Assembly (NCBI GenBank): GCA_000438195.1
Contig: FR903077.1
Span: 5,720-69,719, forward strand
Length of the DNA stretch: 64,000 nucleotides
Source: Mycoplasma sp. CAG:776
Lineage (GTDB): Bacteria; Bacillota_I; Bacilli_A; RF39; UBA660
Reading direction: 5' to 3'
This document shows, one piece after another, positions 31,029 to 38,575 of this stretch (the stretch's first letter is position 1; every line of letters starts with the position of its first letter). Position numbers and translations under genes: made by a program. The notes under the pieces were generated by a model that was not told the DNA's origin, did not search any database, and saw only the letters and a program-made list of their open reading frames with translations.

Positions 31029-31080
31029 AGTTATCTTTATTGTACTTCATAAATTCATAATAATTTAAATTTGTTATCAT
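30979..31080 (-). pseudogene. Out-of-frame N-terminus of the primase-helicase
   Basis: The ATG at 31080 follows GAGGAGA by 8 bp and opens a 33-codon frame (MITNLNYYEFMKYNKDNCAKK...) that hits the A8 run and then diverges from the helicase frame. A one-base slip at the run (AAAAAAAA, minus strand 31024-31017) would join it to the 351-residue frame. Either an inactivating indel or programmed slippage. Confidence 0.5.
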
Positions 31081-31273
31081 CCGTATTTCTCCTCTTTTTT
31101 TATAATTACTTTTAAAACACGGTTCATATGCATATTTTTTGTGCTCTATTTTTATTATATTATAATCGTTCAAGAAAGGAAAACAAAAATGTATTTTTTT
31201 TAATTAAATCCATTTTAATTGATTTTGTTTTATCTTTATGCTATACTATATTGCAGAAAGGAGTTATAGAATT

Positions 31274-31876
31274 ATGTATAGTATAAACGGGAATGTGAAT
31301 AACATTTTTAACAAGAGATTTATTCAATTAGTAGAAGAAGATAAAACAAAAAATAAAATAAAAACGGATAAAGAATTTGCAAACAGAATTGGAATTAAGC
31401 CCCAATCGTTAGCTTACTATTTAAAAGGTCGCTTGCCAGATACATTACAATTAATTAAAATATCTAACTACTTTGATGTTTCTTTGCAATATCTGGTAGG
31501 TATTAGTGATAACAAGAATTATAAAAATTTTCAATTAGGAAAAGATTTTAATTTATCTGATGAAGTACAACAAAATTTAAAAGTATACAAGAACGATGAA
31601 CTTATGGTGTATACAATTAATCTGTTGTTAGGGAATAAGGGAAATGAACTATTGACTGCTATTAGTGACTATATAACAACTCCTAGTGAAAACAACCCTT
31701 ATTTAAATTTAAAAACAGATAATCTTGAAAAAGATATTTATATAAATATTTATAAAATATGGAAATTGTTAGAACAATTGTCAGAGGAAACAAAAAAGTC
31801 TGAAAAAATAGCAGAAATGTATTATCACAATGCAGGTGATATTATTGAAGAACAAGAACATTGGAACGGAGATTAA
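31274..31876 (+). CDS. XRE-family regulator of the integrated element
   Basis: 200 residues from the ATG at 31274, chosen for AAAGGAG 12 bp upstream over an in-frame start at 31238. HTH about 25-75: DKEFANRIGIKPQSLAYYLK, LPDTLQLIKISNYFDVSLQYLVG. The remaining 120 residues are helical and unassigned. Divergent from the primase gene and upstream of the integrase, the position of a phage/ICE-type repressor. Confidence 0.85.
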   Translation: MYSINGNVNNIFNKRFIQLVEEDKTKNKIKTDKEFANRIGIKPQSLAYYLKGRLPDTLQLIKISNYFDVSLQYLVGISDNKNYKNFQLGKDFNLSDEVQQNLKVYKNDELMVYTINLLLGNKGNELLTAISDYITTPSENNPYLNLKTDNLEKDIYINIYKIWKLLEQLSEETKKSEKIAEMYYHNAGDIIEEQEHWNGD

Positions 31877-31885
31877 AAGAAAAAA

Positions 31886-31949
31886 GACTTACTGTTGTTC
31901 GAGCAACAATAAGTCGAGTACACAAAAACTGGATAGCACTTGTGTACTC
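31886..31949. repeat. Two adjoining inverted repeats ahead of the integrase
   Basis: First: GACTTA-x-TGTTG (31886-31897) with CAACA-x-TAAGTC (31904-31915), loop TTCGAG. Second: GAGTACACAA (31916-31925) with TTGTGTACTC (31940-31949), 14 bp apart. They abut without a gap, and no T-run follows, so they are not simple terminators. Possible integrase arm/core sites or regulator operator. Confidence 0.6.
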
Positions 31950-31997
31950 AAATTATACTACTATTTTAAAAATTAGTAAATATAAGGAGAGTTAAAT

Positions 31998-33038
31998 ATG
32001 AAATTACCAAATGGATATGGAAGTGTCTACAAATTAAAAGGAAATAGAAGAAAACCATTTATTGCAAAGAAAACAATTGGATATAATGATAAAGGTCAAC
32101 AAATATTTAAACCTATTGGATATTATTCCACTAGAGAAGAAGCATTGCAATCATTAGCATTATATAATAATACACCATATAATGTTGATTTTAAAAATTT
32201 AACATTTTCACAATTATACGAAAAATGGATAAGTAAGAAGAATAAGAAAATCGAAAATGAAGAGATGGCATTTAATAGTCTTAAAAATTATAAGAATATT
32301 TTTAAAAATCATTGTACATCTCTTCATAATAAAATATTTATTGAAATAAGAACTGAAGATATTCAAAAAATAATAGACAATTGTAATTATGGTTTTACTA
32401 TCAAAAAATATATAAAAAGCCTTTGCTTACAATTATTTGATTTTGCTAGTCAATTAGATATTCCAATAAATAAGAATTATGCTAGGTATGTTGAATTAGG
32501 GAAAGAAACTATATCATTTATGCACACTGATATTAAAGAAAAAAATATAGATTATTTATGGAATAATATTGATACAGCAGATGTAGATTTGGCTTTGATA
32601 ATGATATATACTGGTTTAAGACCTAATGAATTATTGGATATTGAAACTGCAAATGTATTTTTAGATAAAAGATATATGATTGGTGGTTCTAAAACAGAAG
32701 CAGGAAAAAATAGAATAATACCAATTCACGAAAAAATAGTTCCACTAATTGAGAAAAGATTAAAAAAAGCACAAAAATATTTAATTACCAGTAACATTGG
32801 AAGTAAATATACCTATTCAAGTTTCAAAGAAAGATGGGATAGAATGATGAGTAGTTTGTCGTTAAACTATTATCCCTATGATTGCCGACCTACGCTAGCC
32901 ACGAGGCTTGATAATGTTGGAGCAAATAAATTATGTATAAAATTAATAATGGGTCATAAATCACAGGACTTATTAGATAATACTTATACACATAAAAACA
33001 AACAACAATTGATTGATACAATAATGTTGTTATCTTAA
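31998..33038 (+). CDS. Tyrosine recombinase/integrase with altered catalytic box
   Basis: 346 residues, ICE/phage type: N-terminal AP2-like arm-binding segment (GYGSVYKLKGNRRKPFIAKK), core-binding domain (about 65-155), catalytic domain with Arg in TGLRPNELL, Lys in SKTEAGKNR, MGHKS and the nucleophile in DNTYTHK. The H-x-x-R box, normally PHDCRHTFAT, reads PYDCRPTLAT, so the first His and the residue after Arg are changed. It may be impaired. The defence-type gene at 33056 starts 18 bp later and appears co-transcribed. Confidence 0.87.
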   Translation: MKLPNGYGSVYKLKGNRRKPFIAKKTIGYNDKGQQIFKPIGYYSTREEALQSLALYNNTPYNVDFKNLTFSQLYEKWISKKNKKIENEEMAFNSLKNYKNIFKNHCTSLHNKIFIEIRTEDIQKIIDNCNYGFTIKKYIKSLCLQLFDFASQLDIPINKNYARYVELGKETISFMHTDIKEKNIDYLWNNIDTADVDLALIMIYTGLRPNELLDIETANVFLDKRYMIGGSKTEAGKNRIIPIHEKIVPLIEKRLKKAQKYLITSNIGSKYTYSSFKERWDRMMSSLSLNYYPYDCRPTLATRLDNVGANKLCIKLIMGHKSQDLLDNTYTHKNKQQLIDTIMLLS

Positions 33039-33055
33039 CTATAAGGAGTGATAGA

Positions 33056-35380
33056 ATGTTTGACTTATCTAATTTAAATGATTTTGAATTTGAAATGCTA
33101 TGTAAAGATATTATGGAAAGAAAATTGTCTGTAACTTTAAATAGATTTGCTAAAGGAAGAGATAAAGGAATTGATTTAAGTGATGGTGAAATATTTATAA
33201 ATCATATGATACAAGTTAAACATTATATCAATAGTAAATATAGTGATTTAAAAAGCACTTTGAAATCAGAAATTGAAAAGGTTAAAAAACACAATCCAAA
33301 AAGTTATTATATCTTTACGAGTTTAAGTTTGACAAGAAATAACAAATTGGAAATATTAAAAATGTTTGATGGTTATATTAACAGCATTTCTGATATTATT
33401 GATAAAAATGAAATCGATGATTTTTTAGGGAAAAAAGAAAATACTGATATCGTAGAAAAAAATTATAAATTATGGCTATGTGCTAGTAATATTTTGTCTA
33501 CTATACAAAATCAAAATATATTTATCGATTGTAACGAAATTATTTTTGATATAGAAAAATATGTAAAACTCTTTGTTACAACAAATTCATATTATGATTG
33601 TAAAAGAAAATTAGAAGAAAAAAATATAATAATAATTACAGGAGAGCCTGGAGTTGGAAAAAGTACAATTTCAAAAATGTTATTACTATTCTATGCAGGA
33701 AATGATTATATAGTTAGATATGTGACAGATAATAATATTAAGGATATAAAAAAAACCATTAGTATAGACCCAACAAAAAAAGAAATAATATTGTTAGATG
33801 ACTTTTTGGGACAACATTATTTAAAACTTAATGATAACCAACCAAATGAATTAAAGACCTTAATCTCATTTATTGCAAAAAATCCCACAAAGAAATTAAT
33901 ACTTAATAGTAGGATAACTATCTTAAATGAAGCCAAACATTCTTCTTTAATTTTTTCTTCTTTAATGGAACAATACGAAGAAGAAAATTATCTGATTGAT
34001 TTAAGTAAAATGACATATTTAGAAAAGGCTGAAATACTATACAACCATTTATATTTCAATGATTTACCAAGTGATTATTTTGAAAATATAAAATATAATA
34101 AAAATTATATAAAAATTGTTAAACATAATAACTATAATCCAAGAATAATAGAATATGTCACTAAAAAATCCAATTATGAGACTACAAATGCAAATAACTA
34201 TTATAATTACATTAAATCCAAACTAGATAATCCAGAAAGTGTATGGGAAGATGAGTTTAGAAACAGACTAGATGAAATTGATAGAATATTTATGAATACC
34301 TTATATTCGCTAACTGATATAAAGATTGAAAATTCTATTTTAGAAAGTGCTTTTAATAAAAGAATAAAAAATCATAATAGGGATACTACTTTAAATTCAT
34401 ACGAAAATACTTTAAAAAGATTATCAAATTCATTGGTAAGAATAATTTATGATAAAAATAATCGATATATAGCAGTTATTAATCCATCTATAAATGATTA
34501 TTTAAAAGAAACAATAAATAATAATAAAGTGGAAAAAAATATTATTGTTGAAAATTCACAATATATAGAGCAAATAATTAAAATGACAACCGACCTAGAA
34601 AAAGAAAATCAAATTAAAGAAATGATATTAAATAATAGTATTTTTGATTTGTCTTCTACTGAATACACTATATATTTTTATTATATTAAACTAATAACTA
34701 TCTATAATATATTTAGTAAGGATATAGCAACTAATGTAAAAGAAGCATTTATAAATTTTTGCCAACACTATTATTTTGGTTTTAATAGTATTGTTATAGA
34801 TTTTTTAGAAAAAGGGTTTATAGATTATTACGATTTAATGTCTGAATTTAATGAAAATATCAAATTTATTATTAAAAATATGGCTACAGATGAAATTAAT
34901 CTTGTTTATAAATGGCATAATCAAAAGATTGATGATGATTTGAATGAAGAATTAATTGGTATTTATAAAGAGGGATATATTAATGCAATTATTGATTACA
35001 CACGAGATAAGATTAATGAAGACTTACAGCAAATAGTTTCAGATGAAATTAGAATGATAGATTTAACTGATAAATCAACTCCAGAAGTAGATGAAATGTC
35101 GGAGAGTGACTGGAAAGATTATTATATAGATAAATATTATCCAAGTATTAAAAATAAAATTCTCGATACTCTATATGATGTAATAGAGGAAAAGACTAAG
35201 GACTTACCTATTGAAATCAACGATGAGGAAATTGATGAGGATAGTATATTTTATTATTTTGATATTGATGAAGCCATTATATATGATATTGAGCAATCAT
35301 ATATAGATAGCAAGGTGAAAAGTGAAAATTACACTAGTCCTACAACAGAATGGGATATTATCAATAAGATGTTTGAATAA
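33056..35380 (+). CDS. Mrr-like nuclease fused to a STAND-type NTPase, putative anti-phage protein
   Basis: 774 residues. The N-terminal Mrr/REase-like domain has GRDKGID (Asp40) and IQVKHY (Gln53-x-Lys55), the D...QxK core that cuts DNA in Mrr enzymes. Then an NTPase with Walker A GEPGVGKST (about 196-204), Walker B EIILLDDFLG (about 243-252) and the sensor-like LILNSR, in the style of nSTAND3 proteins. The C-terminal half is helical and acidic, with no clear repeats. Related nuclease-STAND fusions (Avs-like) detect phage proteins and then degrade DNA. Its place right behind an integrase makes it cargo of that element. Confidence 0.8.
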   Translation: MFDLSNLNDFEFEMLCKDIMERKLSVTLNRFAKGRDKGIDLSDGEIFINHMIQVKHYINSKYSDLKSTLKSEIEKVKKHNPKSYYIFTSLSLTRNNKLEILKMFDGYINSISDIIDKNEIDDFLGKKENTDIVEKNYKLWLCASNILSTIQNQNIFIDCNEIIFDIEKYVKLFVTTNSYYDCKRKLEEKNIIIITGEPGVGKSTISKMLLLFYAGNDYIVRYVTDNNIKDIKKTISIDPTKKEIILLDDFLGQHYLKLNDNQPNELKTLISFIAKNPTKKLILNSRITILNEAKHSSLIFSSLMEQYEEENYLIDLSKMTYLEKAEILYNHLYFNDLPSDYFENIKYNKNYIKIVKHNNYNPRIIEYVTKKSNYETTNANNYYNYIKSKLDNPESVWEDEFRNRLDEIDRIFMNTLYSLTDIKIENSILESAFNKRIKNHNRDTTLNSYENTLKRLSNSLVRIIYDKNNRYIAVINPSINDYLKETINNNKVEKNIIVENSQYIEQIIKMTTDLEKENQIKEMILNNSIFDLSSTEYTIYFYYIKLITIYNIFSKDIATNVKEAFINFCQHYYFGFNSIVIDFLEKGFIDYYDLMSEFNENIKFIIKNMATDEINLVYKWHNQKIDDDLNEELIGIYKEGYINAIIDYTRDKINEDLQQIVSDEIRMIDLTDKSTPEVDEMSESDWKDYYIDKYYPSIKNKILDTLYDVIEEKTKDLPIEINDEEIDEDSIFYYFDIDEAIIYDIEQSYIDSKVKSENYTSPTTEWDIINKMFE

Positions 35381-35482
35381 TAAACTCTATAATTAGTACC
35401 CAAACTTAACCCCATAATGCCTATTGATGTGAACCCTGTTTGGTAGACATCAATAAAAACCTGTTCATTAAAAAGAGAAAAA

Positions 35483-36325
35483 CTATTTTTCCCTTTTTGC
35501 GTAAGTTTTTCTCTTTTTCTTGATTTTTGACTTTAATCTAGTTGTGTTATAAAATAATATCCATTCTTCTACAAGCACTATATATTCTTGTAAAGATGTT
35601 ATATTATTATTGTACAAAGTTTCTTTTTTAAGAAGTGAATGCCAACTCTCTATTGGAGAGTCATCAATTGGAGTCCCTTTTCTAGCCATTGAAATAGTTA
35701 TTCCATTTGATTCACAAATAGCTTTGTACTCATAAGATGTATATTGGAATCTTTGATCTGAATGAAGGATTAATCCATGTACATCTTTTTCTTTTGTTAA
35801 TGCTTCATTTAAAGTATCCATAACTAATTTATTATCGTTATGCTTTGATATTTTGTATGCAACAACATGTCTATCATATAAATCAATAATAGTTGATAGA
35901 TAGGCTCTAGTCCCCTTAAATATTAAATATGTTACATCTGTATCCCATACTTTATTTAAAGCGTCAGTAATAAAATTTCTATTTAATAAATTTGGTTTAA
36001 CATTATCTTCAATTTTTTCGTTTTTGTGTTTTCTTCTTGATTTTCTTATATATTCAGCAATTAAATTATATTTTTTCATTATTCTTAATACCTTCTTTCC
36101 ATTCATAATTACACCATATTTTAGGAGTAGGCCATCAACAATCCTACGATATCCATATGTACCTTTAGAATCATCAAATATTTCTTTAATTATTAAATAA
36201 TCATAGTAATCTGGATCTTCCGTATTTCTATACTTATAATAAGTCTTAGGACTTATATTTAGTACAGAGCATATATTAGTAAGTTTATAATTATTCCTAT
36301 ATAAATTTATAAATGTTACTTTTTC
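35483..36325 (-). CDS. IS3-family transposase OrfB
   Basis: DDE integrase-core protein of about 281 codons, read in the -1 frame from the end of OrfA; an ATG-initiated part begins only at 36106, but the frame is open from 36325. HTH_21-like segment (IKEIFDDSKGTYGYRRI), then catalytic Asp in WDTDVTYL, Asp in LHSDQRFQYTS and Glu in SPIESWHSLLKKE. Slippage would occur at GAAAAAG (36325-36319) next to the OrfA stop, making an OrfAB fusion. The frame is intact. Confidence 0.85.
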   Translation of the reverse strand, partial: EKVTFINLYRNNYKLTNICSVLNISPKTYYKYRNTEDPDYYDYLIIKEIFDDSKGTYGYRRIVDGLLLKYGVIMNGKKVLRIMKKYNLIAEYIRKSRRKHKNEKIEDNVKPNLLNRNFITDALNKVWDTDVTYLIFKGTRAYLSTIIDLYDRHVVAYKISKHNDNKLVMDTLNEALTKEKDVHGLILHSDQRFQYTSYEYKAICESNGITISMARKGTPIDDSPIESWHSLLKKETLYNNNITSLQEYIVLVEEWILFYNTTRLKSKIKKKRKTYAKREK

Positions 36326-36612
36326 TCTCGTTGTGCCTTGAGGAAGGCCCGGTATTTTTTTAATATTTCATATCTTTCTTTCCAATCTTCTTTTGTTAAA
36401 TCTGAATCTTTTTTTCTGTCTCTTTTTTTACCGGCAGTAGGATATAATTCAGGATGATTAATAAATTTTCTTGTCCAAGTTTTAATTGTATAAATCGAAA
36501 TATTATTTGTTTTAGCAAGATAATATGCAGTTACACCATTATTCATTTGATTGACAATATCGTTTATAAATTCATCAGTATATTTAATATGCTTTTTTCC
36601 TTTTGAAGTCAT
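36316..36612 (-). CDS. IS3-family transposase OrfA
   Basis: 98 residues with a DNA-binding HTH (INDIVNQMNNGVTAYYLAKT, then SIYTIKTWTRKF) followed by a charged, leucine-zipper-like tail. Its last codons (EKK-stop) overlap the start of the OrfB frame at the slippery GAAAAAG. Supplies the DNA-binding domain of the fused transposase. Confidence 0.83.
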   Translation of the reverse strand: MTSKGKKHIKYTDEFINDIVNQMNNGVTAYYLAKTNNISIYTIKTWTRKFINHPELYPTAGKKRDRKKDSDLTKEDWKERYEILKKYRAFLKAQREKK

Positions 36613-36657
36613 AAGAAAACACCTGGTACCATATAAGTGTAATATTAATTCTTGTGA

Positions 36658-36828
36658 ATTGATTATTACATTCTTTTTTATTATTATGCAAAGGATATAC
36701 CTTATTCTTTGCTTTCTGAAGTATTAATTAATAATAAAAACTATGAAAAAGAAGTGAAAGAAATGATTGAAAAATCTAATGAAATTAGTAAAAAATATAC
36801 AGAAAAAAATAAAACTGTCGGAGAGTAA
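36658..36828 (+). pseudogene. 3' remnant of a gene at the IS junction
   Basis: An open frame without a start runs from the IS side to TAA 36826-36828. It contains PYSLLSEVLINNKNYEKEV and ends KKYTEKNKTVGE, helical and coiled-coil-like. The frame is closed by TGA at 36658, near the right end of the IS, so the 5' part was lost or separated by the insertion. Parent protein not recognised. Confidence 0.45.
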
Positions 36829-36837
36829 TTATTAGGG

Positions 36838-36881
36838 CTTTAGGGGGTATTCCCTAACAAGATGATGGGTGTGTATACACC
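36838..36881 (+). promoter_or_regulatory. Two short hairpins upstream of the gene at 36949
   Basis: TTAGGG...CCCTAA (about 36840-36857) and the perfect palindrome GGTGTGTATACACC (36868-36881). They lie in the 120 bp between the gene remnant and the next start. Operator or RNA leader. Confidence 0.4.
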
Positions 36882-36948
36882 ATGCTTGATAGATAAAATT
36901 TCTATATTACGTTAAGCGTTCCTTAATTTTTCAGAAAGGATATATTTT

Positions 36949-37326
36949 ATGAGTGAAAAATTGATAGATAGAACACAAGTTCAAGAGATGTTTCCATTAA
37001 CTGCAAAACAATTTGGTAGAATTATGAGAAATATAGAAAGAAGACATCCTTTAGAATCTGGGATAAAAAGAATAAAAGAAAATAATAAAGAAAAGGTATA
37101 TATACAACAAGAATGTGTGGAATGGTTAAAAGAAGTTTATCTTAATAAAGAAGAACACTATTTAATTTTAGAAATAGAATTTTATAAAAAAAGAATATTT
37201 GCACTAGAACAGGAATTAGGAATAATTCCTCAACCTAAAAAATATCGAAATACTTTATTAAGATTTTTAGATTTAGAATTTAATAAAAGTAGAAATATAA
37301 TACAAGTAGCAGTTCATAGAATGTAA
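36949..37326 (+). CDS. Excisionase/HTH-like small protein, possibly the first half of an interrupted gene
   Basis: 125 residues with AGAAAGGA upstream. N-terminal LIDRTQVQEMFPLTAKQFGRI and VYIQQECVEWLKEVYLNKEE resemble a winged-helix DNA-binding unit. The TAA at 37324 is followed in the same frame by 51 sense codons that resemble this unit again (VKAEGVKWLHENYFRRD). The full frame 36949-37482 therefore looks like a two-unit protein split by one stop codon. Confidence 0.55.
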   Translation: MSEKLIDRTQVQEMFPLTAKQFGRIMRNIERRHPLESGIKRIKENNKEKVYIQQECVEWLKEVYLNKEEHYLILEIEFYKKRIFALEQELGIIPQPKKYRNTLLRFLDLEFNKSRNIIQVAVHRM

Positions 37327-37482
37327 AAGGAATTTTCATATCCAATTAAGTTTGAAACAGCAGGTATGATTTTTGTAAAAGCAGAAGGAGTAAAATGGTT
37401 GCATGAAAATTATTTTAGAAGAGATTACTTAAAGGAATTAGAAGAATATAAACGGATGCTGCAAAATAAAAAAATTGTATAA
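37327..37482 (+). pseudogene. In-frame continuation after the stop of the preceding ORF
   Basis: 52 codons including the stop, same frame as 36949-37326, ending at TAA 37480-37482. It contains FVKAEGVKWLHENYFRRDYL, similar to VYIQQECVEWLKEVYLNKEE of the upstream ORF. There is no ribosome site at the only internal ATG (37366). Most simply the second half of a gene broken by a nonsense mutation. Confidence 0.45.
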
Positions 37483-37598
37483 CACTTTAATAGCTAAAGG
37501 GTTTTAATTTTCATATATATGTAAAACGACTTAAAAAACAATTCTAGATACTATCATAAAATTAAATTTTAATGTATAATATATTTGGAGGTTTTACT

Positions 37599-37793
37599 AT
37601 GGATATCAATGAAATAATTTCATTAATTTGTGCAATTTTGTCTGCTTTATTTGCGGGGGCTAGTTTTACATTTTATAAAAAGACAGTTAATATAAATGGA
37701 AATTATAAAAATGAACAAAAAAAGTACAAAAGAATAACACAAATTTCAGGCAATGGTGGAAAAAATGTTACGGGAGATAATAATAAACTGTAG
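37599..37793 (+). CDS. Single-pass membrane peptide with GxxxVxGDNN motif (first gene of the ABC-3C-like operon)
   Basis: 64 residues from the ATG at 37599 with TGGAGG 8 bp upstream. One membrane helix (about 5-24, LICAILSALFAGASFTFY), a basic linker, and the tail ISGNGGKNVTGDNN. The same motif (ITGDNGVNVNGDNN) opens the next protein, 12 bp downstream, so the two probably interact or derive from one effector. In ABC-three-component systems the effector domain is usually fused to the C-terminal-domain protein; here the membrane part is separate. I infer a membrane-acting effector. Confidence 0.65.
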   Translation: MDINEIISLICAILSALFAGASFTFYKKTVNINGNYKNEQKKYKRITQISGNGGKNVTGDNNKL

Positions 37794-37804
37794 GGGGATT
37801 TGCT

Positions 37805-38332
37805 ATGAGTAGTAGTGAAGTTACACTAATAACAGGAGATAATGGTGTTAATGTAAATGGTGATAATAATATATTAAATCTATATCAACAACCAATAAAA
37901 TATGAATTGTTATCAAAATTATGTAGAGATTTAATTGGAAGTAATTTAAGTTTTGCAGAAGATATGAATATTTCACAATTGCCAATAGAATTACTTGAAA
38001 AAATTGAATTTAATAATTTAATTTCCCATAAAGAATTATATGAAGATTTAGGAATGTATTTAGTTGATATTGATGATATCGTCAATAAATCTTTGGGGAA
38101 TAAATCTATAAAATTAATAAGAATAATTAAAACATTATATTTAGAAATCTTAACAAATAATCCAGATTATACAGGAGATCAATTGCTATTTTCTATAGAA
38201 AACAAACTGATGGAGCATACAAGTTTAATAGATAATCAAGAATATTTTAATGAAGATATTAGATATTCTATATGTCAAATAGTGTTATATGTATTTGAAA
38301 AATGCCAAATATTAAAAAAGCCAACTAAGTAA
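37805..38332 (+). CDS. ABC-three-component system C-terminal-domain-like protein
   Basis: 175 residues with TAGGGGGA upstream. It starts with the GDNN motif (about 7-23, ITGDNGVNVNGDNN), then a helical domain. By order (small effector, this protein, a 74-residue winged-helix-like component, DUF2326 ATPase) it corresponds to the effector/CTD component of ABC-3C systems. No catalytic motif seen. The assignment rests mainly on the operon. Confidence 0.6.
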   Translation: MSSSEVTLITGDNGVNVNGDNNILNLYQQPIKYELLSKLCRDLIGSNLSFAEDMNISQLPIELLEKIEFNNLISHKELYEDLGMYLVDIDDIVNKSLGNKSIKLIRIIKTLYLEILTNNPDYTGDQLLFSIENKLMEHTSLIDNQEYFNEDIRYSICQIVLYVFEKCQILKKPTK

Positions 38333-38350
38333 AGAAAGAAGGGATGAATT

Positions 38351-38575
38351 ATGTTATTAATAAATAAAAATGTTAAACCTAGTAAAACAATTTATTATAT
38401 TGCAACATTAGTTTATAAATATTTAAATAATTCATCGCTATCGGTAAAGCAATTATATGAAAATATACAAAATTCAAATGAAAGTATAGATTATAAGAGT
38501 TATATTTATGCTTTGAATTTTTTGTATTTAATTGAGAAAATAAGAATAGAAGAGGATGTGATAAAATCATGTTAA
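38351..38575 (+). CDS. ABC-three-component middle component-like protein
   Basis: 74 residues with AAGAAGGGATG upstream. Helical, winged-helix-like: KTIYYIATLVYKYLNNSSLS then YKSYIYALNFLYLIEKIRI. Small winged-helix middle components typically stand just before the ABC-3C ATPase. The stop overlaps the ATPase start by 7 bp, indicating translational coupling. Confidence 0.62.
   Translation: MLLINKNVKPSKTIYYIATLVYKYLNNSSLSVKQLYENIQNSNESIDYKSYIYALNFLYLIEKIRIEEDVIKSC

Larger units (their letters stand above)
35430..36650 (-). mobile_element. IS3-family insertion sequence
   Basis: Two overlapping transposase frames on the minus strand with a -1 frameshift, the IS3 layout. Ends are approximate: weak inverted similarity around TTTGGTAGACA (about 35440) and the complement of TGGTACCATATA (about 36630). 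Target duplication not resolved. It separates the Mrr-STAND gene from the gene fragment at 36658. Confidence 0.75.
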
